Assembly: GCA_963706515.1 (NCBI GenBank)
Contig: CAVPMW010000007.1
Coordinates: 434,001-498,000 of the forward strand
Origin: CAVPMW01 sp963706515
GTDB lineage: Bacteria > Chloroflexota > Anaerolineae > Anaerolineales > UBA4823
Length of the DNA stretch: 64,000 bases
Reading direction: 5' to 3'
The notes under the pieces: generated by a model
The model's database searches: none
What the model saw: only the letters and a program-made list of their open reading frames with translations
What the model was told of the DNA's origin: nothing
Program-made: the position numbers and the translations under genes
Part shown: positions 9,411-17,331 of the stretch, one piece after another
How the letters are laid out: every line of letters begins with the position of its first letter
Numbering within the stretch: position 1 is the first letter of the stretch

Positions 9411-10082
9411 TCCAGGGCTTGATTTTCGACTTCGACGGCTTGATCCTGAATACCGAGGCGTCGATCTACCAGTCCTGGCAGGAGCTGTACCGCTCTTGCG
9501 GGCGGGAGCTCTCGTTCGAGCGCTTCGCTCAAACGATCGGCACTGCCGATAACGAGCCGGACCTGGTCGCCGAGCTGGAGGCACTGGTTGGCAAGCCATT
9601 GGACCAGCCCAGGCTGGCAGCCTGGCAGCGCGCCCGCGAGAGCGCGCTCATCCTGGAACAGCTCCCCCGCCCAGGTGTGAAAGATTACCTGGCTGGCGCC
9701 AAAGAGCTGGGCTTGAAGGTCGCCCTGGCTTCCAGCTCGGCTTGCTCCTGGGCGACCGGGCACCTCTCACGCCTGGGATTCATCCAGTATTTTGACGCGA
9801 TCCTGGCTGGCGACGACGTCGTCCACACCAAGCCCGACCCTGCGCTGTTCTTAGCGGCGCTGAGCGGCGCTCGAGCTCGCGCCGGAAGAAGCGATCGTCT
9901 TCGAGGATTCGGCCCATGGGATTCTGGCAGCCAGGCGCGCCGGGTTGTTCTGCGTTGCCGTGCCTACCGAGCTCACCCGCCGCACCGATCTCAGCCTGGC
10001 GGACCTGCAGATCGAATCCATGGCAGAGATTCCCCTGGGGCAGCTTTTGGAATTGGTTAACTCCCGGGTGAGTGAAGAATAA
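9407..10082 (+). CDS. HAD-family phosphatase, frameshifted
   Basis: A beta-phosphoglucomutase-like HAD hydrolase of about 224 residues. Motif I is LIFDFDGLILNTE, motif II ALASSSAC, motif III around HTKPDPALF. Motif IV, VFEDSAHGILAA, occurs in the next frame. Near 9860-9872 one extra base (AGCGGCGCTCGAGCTC) breaks the frame, and the corrected reading ends with the stop at 10080-10082. Without correction the ORF ends at 10060 with a nonsense tail. Substrate unknown; members act on sugar phosphates or nucleotides. It starts within the stop of the upstream membrane protein and converges with the glycosyltransferase gene. Confidence 0.75.
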
Positions 10083-10134
10083 CCGGCGCTTCTGGCAGCC
10101 CTGGCGTTTTACCTGGAGTGCGTACGCCTGTTCG

Positions 10135-11664
10135 CTAATTTTCAGCCTCAGGGGACGGGCCGGTATAAAAAGCGTAAGGGTCTATTTCTGGGTAGTAGTG
10201 ATAGACGTGGCGGTCGGGGAAGCTATCCGCCACATTTTGGTCGCCCGTCGGACCGCGTGAGATCACGAAAATATAAGGCGTATCCAGGTATGGGTCAGCC
10301 AGCTCGAGCAGGGTACCGTAGTTAATCCACTTATCGACGTGCACGATAAATAGCGCCGGGGCAAGCTGGTGAGCTGCCTCGCTCTCGAAGGGGGCAAGCG
10401 CGGAGCGATTCACGCCGTACATGCCGCGCATATCGCCCAGGCGATACGGGATATAGATGGTGAGGTTCAGCCCGACCAGCAGCGCAGTGATCCCCGCGAC
10501 CGCCAGCGGGCGGAAGCGCTTCCAGCCGGTGTAGCGCGGCCACGGCTCATCCGGGCGGATCGGCCAGCCGGCCAGCCAGGCAACGCCAGCCGCGGTCGCA
10601 ATCGAAATGCTGAATAATCCTTCGTAAAAATAGCGCGGCCCAAACAGCCAGGCTCCCACCCAATAAGCCAGGTAGAAAAATACCAGGCTGGGGAAGACGC
10701 TCGCCAGCAGCAGCGCCCGCAGATTGCGGCGCATGGCCCACAGCCCCGGCAGGATGAGCAGCAGGAATGGCACCCCACCAGCAAACAAATCGAACTTGCC
10801 TACCTGCAAGCTATAACGGGTATTGATATACGCCAGCTCCAGGGTGTGCCCGCCTGGCACCCGCCCGCGGCCCGGCCCGAACCCGACCAGGTCGTAAGAC
10901 CACCACAGCGTGTAGGGGTTCAATAATGGTTTGCCCGTGACCGCAAACTGCCAGGCGATGACCAGACCCGCCAGCGCCAGCGCGATCAGGGAGAAAGCCA
11001 GCAGCCTCCAGCGCACCTGTGCCGGGCCGCGCACCAGCACGAAGATCCCATGGATAGCAAAGGGGGCTGCAACGGCGACCGCGGTCAGCGGTCGGGTCAA
11101 CGCCAGCAGCCCCAGGCAGAAAGCCGCGGCGACAGTAGGGATCCACGGGCGCGGGTAATCCGGGTTCCAGAAAGCGTCCAGCCAGCCTAAGGCAAACCCG
11201 GCTGAGAGCACCAATCCGAAAGGATGGGACAACAGCGATCCTGAATTCATCAGGAAAAATGGGGAAGCCGCCGTAAAGCCGGCAGCCAGCAGGCCCACCG
11301 TCGCGCCCATCGTCTTCTTCCCCAGGCGGTAGATCAGCCAGACCCCCAAACCTGCCAGCAGCGGGTTGACCCAGGTGCGCAAGTTTAATTTGACGGCGAT
11401 TCCCAGCAGTGCAGGCCAGCCGGGTGGGTATTTGCCGAAGCGCTGCCCGTTGTAATCCACCACAAATGGGACGAGGAAGCTTTCCTTCTGAGGCGGGGAG
11501 GGTAACGTCAGGTGACCGCCGGCGATCGCCTGCGCCTGCCAGAGGTAGGCCATCTCGTCTTCGATATGCGCCATCCCTTCGAAGATGTTCACTGCCACCA
11601 GGTACGCCGCAACGACCGCCAGCAGGCTGATCAGCAGGGCAAGGCGGTCGGCGCGCGATTTCAT
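10135..11664 (-). CDS. GT39/ArnT-like membrane glycosyltransferase
   Basis: A 509-residue polytopic membrane protein. After the first helix comes an acidic loop, AHIEDEMAYLWQAQAIAGG, matching the catalytic Asp/Glu loop of GT-C enzymes (PMT/ArnT, dolichyl-phosphate-mannose-protein mannosyltransferase superfamily). GKYPPGWPALLGI and many Leu/Ala-rich helices follow, with a soluble C-terminal part. Such enzymes use polyprenyl-phosphate sugars to glycosylate proteins or lipids outside the membrane; donor and acceptor are unknown here. AGGAGGAAT lies directly before the ATG. It is the last gene of the rplI-rimO cluster. Confidence 0.8.
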   Translation of the reverse strand: MKSRADRLALLISLLAVVAAYLVAVNIFEGMAHIEDEMAYLWQAQAIAGGHLTLPSPPQKESFLVPFVVDYNGQRFGKYPPGWPALLGIAVKLNLRTWVNPLLAGLGVWLIYRLGKKTMGATVGLLAAGFTAASPFFLMNSGSLLSHPFGLVLSAGFALGWLDAFWNPDYPRPWIPTVAAAFCLGLLALTRPLTAVAVAAPFAIHGIFVLVRGPAQVRWRLLAFSLIALALAGLVIAWQFAVTGKPLLNPYTLWWSYDLVGFGPGRGRVPGGHTLELAYINTRYSLQVGKFDLFAGGVPFLLLILPGLWAMRRNLRALLLASVFPSLVFFYLAYWVGAWLFGPRYFYEGLFSISIATAAGVAWLAGWPIRPDEPWPRYTGWKRFRPLAVAGITALLVGLNLTIYIPYRLGDMRGMYGVNRSALAPFESEAAHQLAPALFIVHVDKWINYGTLLELADPYLDTPYIFVISRGPTGDQNVADSFPDRHVYHYYPEIDPYAFYTGPSPEAEN

Positions 11665-11691
11665 ATTCCTCCTGGGGGAACGATTCCTGGC

Positions 11692-12720
11692 TCAGGCGTC
11701 TATCTGGCTTAAGGCATTAAGTGCAGCCGCGTGCAGGCAGCCATTCGAGGCCAGGATGCCGTAATTGTTCGCCAGGGTGCGTCCGAGGCGGAAGTCCAGC
11801 GCCTCCCCGTGCAGATCGCTGATCCTGCCCCCGGCCTCCTCGAGCAGGATCGATCCGGCTGCCTGGTCCCAGATCATCTCCCGGTAGTCCGGCTGGGAGG
11901 CGGAAAGCAGGCGCAGGAGCAGGTCGCCTCGACCGGCTGCCAGGAGGGCGTACTTCGCCTGGCTGTCCATGCGCACTGGCTCGGCCTGGCAGTCCAGGGC
12001 ATGCATAAACCCGTCGATCCGGCTGACGTTGGTATGACCGGCCTCGAAGGAGCGCAAAACCCGCGCCTCGGCAGGCTCGCAGCGCCGCGAGACGTGCAGC
12101 CGGCGGAATGAATCCGGCTTTTCGATGGCAGCCGCCCACGCTCCCGCGCCCCGCAAGGCGATGAACAGCGCACCCGGTCCGTCCGCTGGCTGTGCGCTGG
12201 AGTCCAAACGCGGGCAGCCCAGGGCGCCCAGCTGCACCTGACCATCGACCAGCAGCGCCAGCGCCAGCGCGTACTGGTCGCCGCGCAGGAAGCCTTTCGT
12301 GCCATCGACCGGGTCCAGCACCCAGGTGCGCCCTCCCGCTGCATCCTGGCTCGAAGATTTTTGTCCTGGGCCAGTCCGGCCGTGATCGATCCAGGCGCAG
12401 ACCTGCTCGGAATCCGCCCGAGGGACGCAGCGACCGACGTACTCGCTCACCTGCTTCAATACATCCGGATGAGGGCGCAGGCTGGAGGAGTCTTCTTCAG
12501 CCAGCAGCCCGTCAGCCGGAAAAGCCTGCATGAGGCGGTATGCAACCAGCGCCTGGCAGGCAAAATCGGCAACTGTGACCGGGGAGCGGTCCTCCTTGGT
12601 GAGCGCGGTCGCGACCAGCTCAGATTGGATTTGGGTCACCAACCGGCTTGCTTCCTGCATGGTTTCGATTGCGAAGCGGGCTTCGGCGCTGGTGAAGTCG
12701 GGGGAAGAAGCTGTGCTCAT
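11692..12720 (-). CDS. 3'(2'),5'-bisphosphate nucleotidase (inositol monophosphatase family)
   Basis: A 342-residue member of the FIG/IMPase superfamily, closest to Hal2/SAL1-type enzymes that dephosphorylate PAP from sulfur metabolism. Evidence: DFACQALVAYRLMQAFP, GLLAEED (metal-binding Glu), VLDPVDGTKGFLRGDQYALA (the diagnostic DPxDGTKGFLR) and a C-terminal IWDQAAGSILLEEAGG. The length fits Hal2 rather than the shorter IMPases. The start overlaps the stop of rimO by 4 nt. Inositol phosphatase activity remains an alternative. Confidence 0.85.
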   Translation of the reverse strand: MSTASSPDFTSAEARFAIETMQEASRLVTQIQSELVATALTKEDRSPVTVADFACQALVAYRLMQAFPADGLLAEEDSSSLRPHPDVLKQVSEYVGRCVPRADSEQVCAWIDHGRTGPGQKSSSQDAAGGRTWVLDPVDGTKGFLRGDQYALALALLVDGQVQLGALGCPRLDSSAQPADGPGALFIALRGAGAWAAAIEKPDSFRRLHVSRRCEPAEARVLRSFEAGHTNVSRIDGFMHALDCQAEPVRMDSQAKYALLAAGRGDLLLRLLSASQPDYREMIWDQAAGSILLEEAGGRISDLHGEALDFRLGRTLANNYGILASNGCLHAAALNALSQIDA

Positions 12721-14084
12721 TGTATCCGCGGAATCATTAATGGAACTGTTGAAGCTTGCGCCACACCTGACAGGTCATACGCCATCGCGCCAGTAATGGT
12801 GACAGGCAGCATCTCGCCGACCGGCAGCTCGTTTTCTATGATGACCAGCCCATCGATCTCGGGGGCATCGCGGTAAGAGCGTCCCAGCGAAAGTCCTTCT
12901 CCCTGCCCTTCGACCAGCACCTCCAGGGTCTTCCCGACCCAGGCCTGGTTTTTCTCCAGGGAGATGCGCTGCTGGATGGTCATCAGCCGCTCGTAGCGCT
13001 CTTGTTTTTCCTGGGCAGGAACCGGGTCGCCAAGCGGCTCGCTGGTGGTGCCCGGCTCGAAGGAGAACTGGAAAGCGCCCACGCGATCGAAGCGGACTGC
13101 CTGGACAAAATCCAGCAATGTCTGGAATTCAGCTTCCGTCTCGCCGGGGTAGCCGACGATGAAGGTGGTGCGCAGCGCCAGGTCGGGCATCGCCGAGCGC
13201 ATTTTCTCCAGGGTGCGGTAGACCCATTCCATGTTTGCCGGGCGGCGCATGCGCCGCAGCGTGTCCGGGTGGGCGTGCTGGAGCGGCATATCCAGGTAGG
13301 GCACGATCTGCGGCTGGGCAGCCATGACCTCGATCAGCCGGTCGGTGACGTAGCCGGGATAGGCATACATGATGCGGATCCAATCCATCCCGGGAACGGC
13401 AGCCACCAATTGTTCGAGCAGCTGCGCCAGTCCATCTTTCATGCCCAGGTCATGCCCGTAATCGGTCGTATCCTGGGCGATCAGGATGATCTCCCGCACT
13501 CCCAGGTCTTGCAGCCGGCGGGCTTCTTCCACCAGCGCGGCCAGCGGGCGGCTGACGGCGGTGCCTTTGATCAGCGGGATGGCGCAGAAAGCGCACGGGC
13601 GGCGGCAGCCATCGGCGATCTTCAGGTAGGCGCTGGCGCCTTGAACGGCGGCGCGCAGCACTCCCTGCTCGTCGCTGCCAACGGTCGCCGCTTCGGGCAG
13701 GTGGTAGAGCGGTTGCGGGTGCTGGCTGGCGCGCAGCTCTCGCACAACTTCAACGATATCCATCCAGCGGCGCGTGCCCAGGATGCCGTCTATACCCGGC
13801 ACCTGGCGCACCACCTCCGCGCCGTAGCGCTGCGTCAGGCAGCCTGCCGCGATCAGCATCTGCCCCTTGCGTTTACGCAGCGCCAGCTCCCCCAGCACCC
13901 GCAGCGATTCTTCCTTGGCCGGGCCAATAAAACCGCAGGTGTTGACGATCAGCACCTCAGCCTGCCGCTCGCGCTCCACGTGGCGGTAGCCCGCCCGGTA
14001 CAGGAGCTGGGCCATAGATTCCGAGTCGACGGTGTTCTTGGCGCAGCCGAGAGATATGAGATGGAACGATTTTTCTTTTAGCAT
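12717..14084 (-). CDS. rimO: Ribosomal protein S12 methylthiotransferase RimO
   Basis: A 455-residue radical-SAM methylthiotransferase that modifies an Asp of ribosomal protein S12. The N-terminal cluster Cys are in SLGCAKNTVDSE (the RimO hallmark), VNTCGFIGPAKEES and AAGCLTQR. The SAM cluster motif is DGCRRPCAFCAIP (Cx3Cx2C). PYLDMPLQHAHPDTL and a C-terminal TRAM-like domain complete the family layout. It lies downstream of the RodZ-like gene (93 nt) and overlaps the nucleotidase gene. The ribosome binding site is weak. Confidence 0.95.
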   Translation of the reverse strand: MLKEKSFHLISLGCAKNTVDSESMAQLLYRAGYRHVERERQAEVLIVNTCGFIGPAKEESLRVLGELALRKRKGQMLIAAGCLTQRYGAEVVRQVPGIDGILGTRRWMDIVEVVRELRASQHPQPLYHLPEAATVGSDEQGVLRAAVQGASAYLKIADGCRRPCAFCAIPLIKGTAVSRPLAALVEEARRLQDLGVREIILIAQDTTDYGHDLGMKDGLAQLLEQLVAAVPGMDWIRIMYAYPGYVTDRLIEVMAAQPQIVPYLDMPLQHAHPDTLRRMRRPANMEWVYRTLEKMRSAMPDLALRTTFIVGYPGETEAEFQTLLDFVQAVRFDRVGAFQFSFEPGTTSEPLGDPVPAQEKQERYERLMTIQQRISLEKNQAWVGKTLEVLVEGQGEGLSLGRSYRDAPEIDGLVIIENELPVGEMLPVTITGAMAYDLSGVAQASTVPLMIPRIQ

Positions 14085-14177
14085 ATTTACCTGTTAATTC
14101 TCATAGAGCCCGGAGAGCGTACCGGAGGGTTTGGCACAATTGCCCCGCGATAGATGCTCCAAAGGCGAACCATACAA

Positions 14178-15464
14178 TTAAGGTGCCACCGGTACCGGCC
14201 CGCTGGGAGTATCGGTAGGCTTTACCGTCGGGGATGGACGGGAGGTAGTGGTGCTGGTGGGCGTGATCGTCGCGGTGGGCGTCAGGACCCCCTGGCTGGT
14301 AAATACCCGGTCGATCACCTGTCCGAACAGCCCGAGCGGACCCAGGTCCTGCTGGTTATAAAACACCTGCAGCGCAGCGCCATTCCCGGTCAGGATTTCT
14401 ATCCGGTCTTTTCCCTGGAATGTATACGCGCTGCCGGGTAAGACCCTTCCTTCGAACTCGATCTTACCATCGACGGAGGCGCGCATGAAGGCTCGCTCCT
14501 GAACGGTTACATAAACCTGAACACCTTGCTCATTGGAGGACTGCAATAGCAGAGGGGTGGATATGGCAGTGCCTGCTTCCGTGGGAGCCCCGATGATCGC
14601 CAGGACGGGGGTAGGCGTATCCGGGATCGGCGAGGGGGTTACGCTGGCTGTTGGGGCGGCGAGCAGGATCTCAACGATCGACGGGGCAGTGGATTCAGGA
14701 GCCTGCTGCGAGCGCGTGGCAAAGATGCGCGCCGCGCCCCAGGTTGCGAAACCCACCAGGGCAAGCACCAGCAGCCCCACCACTACATACTCTCTGGAGA
14801 AGATACGCCGGAGCGGGCCTGGCAGACTTTTTGCTCGGCGCACAGGCGCGGTACGCGGCGCCGGGCGAGTTGCCTGCTGGGCAACAGCCAGCCGTACCTG
14901 CAATCCTTCAGCGAAGCTGAGCAGCAGCGGCTCAGGGTCCATTCCCAGAAAGATGGCATAATTCTTCAGCATCCCGCGACCCTGGACCGGGGACGGCAGA
15001 TCGTCCAATGAGCCGCTTTCCAGCGCCTGCATATAGCGGACGCGCAGATGGGTATATTTCTCTACGTCTTCCAGCGATAGACCCAGGCGTTCGCGCTGCT
15101 GCTGCAGTTTTTGGCCAATCTCTTCGAAAATATGCTGGGTTTCGCTGGGATATTTTGCCCCTGCTCCACTCGGGCGGCTGCCATTCCCTCCCTGCGGAGA
15201 TGCTTGAGCAGCGGCGGGGGCGCTTATTATCCCCTCGTTCCCCTCCAGGTTTCCCAGCAAAGCCTCCGCATCCAAACCCAGGTAGTTTGCATAAGTGCGT
15301 AGAAATCCCCTGGCCTGCGCTAAAGAAGGCAGGGCCTCAAAGTCACCCGCCTCCATCGCTTCCAGGTAATGGACCCGCATGAGGGTAGCTTTTGAGACCT
15401 GTTCCAGGCTCAACTGGTGCTCCTCACGCGCCTGGCGCAGCTGTTGTCCGAGGGCTTCTTTCAT
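14178..15464 (-). CDS. RodZ-like membrane protein with two HTH domains
   Basis: 428 residues from the ATG at 15464. Two successive HTH_25 domains (about residues 4-70, LRQAREEHQLSLEQVSKAT; and 112-178, LQQQRERLGLSLEDVEKYT) are followed by a basic stretch, one membrane helix (EYVVVGLLVLALVGFATWG), and an outer part with a DUF4115-like domain (VYVTVQERAFMRASVDGK) and a Thr/Pro/Ser-rich tail. RodZ normally has one HTH and links MreB to the cell wall; the doubled HTH is unusual. The frame is open 57 codons further upstream, but that part overlaps poor coding sequence. Confidence 0.8.
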   Translation of the reverse strand: MKEALGQQLRQAREEHQLSLEQVSKATLMRVHYLEAMEAGDFEALPSLAQARGFLRTYANYLGLDAEALLGNLEGNEGIISAPAAAQASPQGGNGSRPSGAGAKYPSETQHIFEEIGQKLQQQRERLGLSLEDVEKYTHLRVRYMQALESGSLDDLPSPVQGRGMLKNYAIFLGMDPEPLLLSFAEGLQVRLAVAQQATRPAPRTAPVRRAKSLPGPLRRIFSREYVVVGLLVLALVGFATWGAARIFATRSQQAPESTAPSIVEILLAAPTASVTPSPIPDTPTPVLAIIGAPTEAGTAISTPLLLQSSNEQGVQVYVTVQERAFMRASVDGKIEFEGRVLPGSAYTFQGKDRIEILTGNGAALQVFYNQQDLGPLGLFGQVIDRVFTSQGVLTPTATITPTSTTTSRPSPTVKPTDTPSGPVPVAP

Positions 15465-15582
15465 CGACGGGAAAGCAGATCGGCCTGGCGATGTTTGCGG
15501 TACAGGAATGAACCAGCTACCACGGTTTCCAGGCCGATCATTGGCGCGGAATTGCCTGTAGAGAGGGTTAAGATTACACTGC

Positions 15583-16284
15583 TCAGGCTTCGGCCTCTGG
15601 GCTGGCCTCAGCCTCGATTGCCGAGCCAGCCTCATCGGACGCTTCGGGTTCAGCTACTGCTTCCGGCTCGTCTGCAATCGAGGGAGCTGGGGTCTCTTCA
15701 GCTGCTGCTTCCGGCTCGTCTGCAATCGAGGGAGCTGGGGTCTCTTCAGCTGCTGTTTCCGGCTCGACTGTAATCAAGGGAGCTGGTTTCTCTGCAGCGA
15801 GCGGCTTGGCTGCTCCGCCTACTGCCTGGGCTAATACCTCGCCTTCGCGATAAACAATAACTTTGACCTCTGGGATTAGATCCATTGTCAGGCGTACATG
15901 AATCGTGTGCTCACCCAGGGTGCGAATTGGCTCGGAATCAAGGTTCCGGCGGGTGATCGTCGTACCAGTTTTCTCAGTAATGACATCGCTGATCATCTGG
16001 GGCGTGATCGAACCGTATAGCTTGCCTGTCTCGCCGGCGCGCGCTGAAAAAGTCAGGGTCAGCTTGGCGATTTGCTCTGCGACCCCGCTCATCTCCTGGT
16101 TGAGCTGCGCCCGCTGCGTGGCGGCGCTGATACGGATCTGTTCAGCTTGTTTCAAGGTTCCGGGGGTTGCCAGCACAGCCAGCTTTTGCGGGATCAGGTA
16201 GTTGCGTCCATACCCATCGGCAACCTTTTTTACGTCCCCCGCGTGACCCAGTTTATAGACGTCTTTCAGTAAAAGTACTTTCAT
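15583..16284 (-). CDS. rplI: 50S ribosomal protein L9 with a long acidic repeat tail
   Basis: 233 residues. The first about 148 are canonical L9: MKVLLLKDVYKLGHAGDVKKV, YGRNYLIPQKLAV, then a C-terminal domain with FSARAGETGKLYGSIT. L9 binds 23S rRNA at the base of L1 stalk and affects reading-frame fidelity. The remaining about 85 residues are an extra, acidic Ala/Glu/Pro-rich tail containing three 16-residue repeats (ETPAPSIADEPEAAAE type). The tail is probably disordered. First gene of the minus-strand cluster that includes rimO. Upstream, AGCCCGG and CCGGGCT around 16330-16363 could form a hairpin in the leader. Confidence 0.95.
   Translation of the reverse strand: MKVLLLKDVYKLGHAGDVKKVADGYGRNYLIPQKLAVLATPGTLKQAEQIRISAATQRAQLNQEMSGVAEQIAKLTLTFSARAGETGKLYGSITPQMISDVITEKTGTTITRRNLDSEPIRTLGEHTIHVRLTMDLIPEVKVIVYREGEVLAQAVGGAAKPLAAEKPAPLITVEPETAAEETPAPSIADEPEAAAEETPAPSIADEPEAVAEPEASDEAGSAIEAEASPEAEA
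15661..15804. repeat. 48-nt tandem repeat inside rplI (3 copies)
   Basis: Three in-frame copies at 15661-15708, 15709-15756 and 15757-15804. The first two are identical except for the last base; the third is diverged. They encode the 16-residue acidic repeats of the L9 tail. Being a multiple of three, copy-number change would keep the reading frame. Confidence 0.9.
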
Positions 16285-16431
16285 TCTTCAAGCCCTTTCG
16301 GCGTGCTAAGAATTGATCCCATCAAGGATCAGCCCGGGCGAAGGGTACAACGCTCCGGGCTTGCCGATTTTACCAGAATGAGAAACTATCGTCAACGACC
16401 TTTATCCAAACATATCAGCTTTTAAGTAGAG

Positions 16432-16478
16432 GCTTGGGGGTTCGCTGGGCGGCTTCGTCGCCCAGTGAACCCCCAAGC
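16432..16478. repeat. 47-nt palindrome, copy E
   Basis: 20-nt arms (GCTTGGGGGTTCGCTGGGCG and complement) around a 7-nt loop; the single mismatch becomes a G-U pair in RNA. It lies between the divergent starts of rplI and recO, so it cannot be a terminator of either, which supports a REP-like dispersed palindrome. Confidence 0.75.
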
Positions 16479-16539
16479 TCTTCTATGCCCAACCAGGGGG
16501 GCGCATTACCGCGATCATAACAGAACCCCAGGGTGTTGA

Positions 16540-16545
16540 TATAAT
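16540..16545 (+). promoter_or_regulatory. -10 box of a leaderless recO promoter
   Basis: A perfect TATAAT ends 6 nt before the recO ATG at 16552, so transcription should start at or next to the start codon. No ribosome binding site is present and no good -35 is visible. The same arrangement recurs before several genes in this window. Confidence 0.55.
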
Positions 16546-16551
16546 CCATAC

Positions 16552-17331
16552 ATGCCGTCTCGAGAAAGGACCCTCCGCATAGAGGCAGTGGTGCTGCGCC
16601 ATTCCGATTGGGGTGAAGCTGACCGCCTGCTCAACCTGTTCAGCCTCGAGCTCGGTAAGGTACAGGCAATTGCCAAAGGAGTGCGGAAATCCGCCTCGCG
16701 CAAAGCCGGGCACCTGGAGCCGTTCACCCGCGCCAATCTGTTGCTCGCCCGTGGCCGCGATTTGATGATTGTCACCCAGGCAGAATCGATCAACGCCTAT
16801 CTGGCTCTGAAAACGGACTTATTGCAAACCACTTACGCCGCGTATATCGTTGAGCTGCTCGATCGCTTTACCTATGAAGAAGGGGAGAACCGCGAGCTGT
16901 ATAGGCTGCTGGTAGATACGTTGGCTCGCCTGGATGCCTCCAGCGAGCCGGAAGTTGCCGTCCACTATTATGAAATCCGCCTGCTGGACCATATCGGCTT
17001 CAGACCGCAGCTGGTCACTTGTGTCTTGTGCGGCCGGAAGATCCAGGCGGAGGACCAGTTCTTCTCTGCCGAGCATGGCGGTGTGCTCTGCCCATCCTGC
17101 GGGAAAAAGACCCCGGGCGCCCGGCCCATCTCTATGGAGGCACTGAAATGCTTGCGCCACTACCAGCGCAGTGGGTTTTCCGAAGCTGCCCGCCTGCGCC
17201 CATCTCAGACAATCCACCGCGAGATCGAGGCGCTGATGACTTATTATTTTACCTATCTATTGGAGCGCAGCCTGAATACCCCGCCCTTCTTGCGCCGCGC
17301 AAGATTGGTCCAGGGAGAGGAGGGGGTCTAG
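16552..17331 (+). CDS. recO: DNA repair protein RecO
   Basis: A 259-residue RecO, which with RecR loads RecA on SSB-coated single-stranded DNA. The N-terminal OB fold contains IEAVVLRHSDWGEADRLLNL and GKVQAIAKGVRKSASR. The helical C-terminal part contains a zinc-type motif CVLCGRK...CPSCGKK. Length is normal. The start is fixed by the family N-terminus and by the TATAAT 6 nt upstream. The stop overlaps the convergent histidine kinase end by 4 nt. Confidence 0.95.
   Translation: MPSRERTLRIEAVVLRHSDWGEADRLLNLFSLELGKVQAIAKGVRKSASRKAGHLEPFTRANLLLARGRDLMIVTQAESINAYLALKTDLLQTTYAAYIVELLDRFTYEEGENRELYRLLVDTLARLDASSEPEVAVHYYEIRLLDHIGFRPQLVTCVLCGRKIQAEDQFFSAEHGGVLCPSCGKKTPGARPISMEALKCLRHYQRSGFSEAARLRPSQTIHREIEALMTYYFTYLLERSLNTPPFLRRARLVQGEEGV

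Noticed and set aside
13002..14081. A 359-codon plus-strand frame opposite rimO
   Set aside because: It mirrors the rimO frame and has no recognisable motifs.
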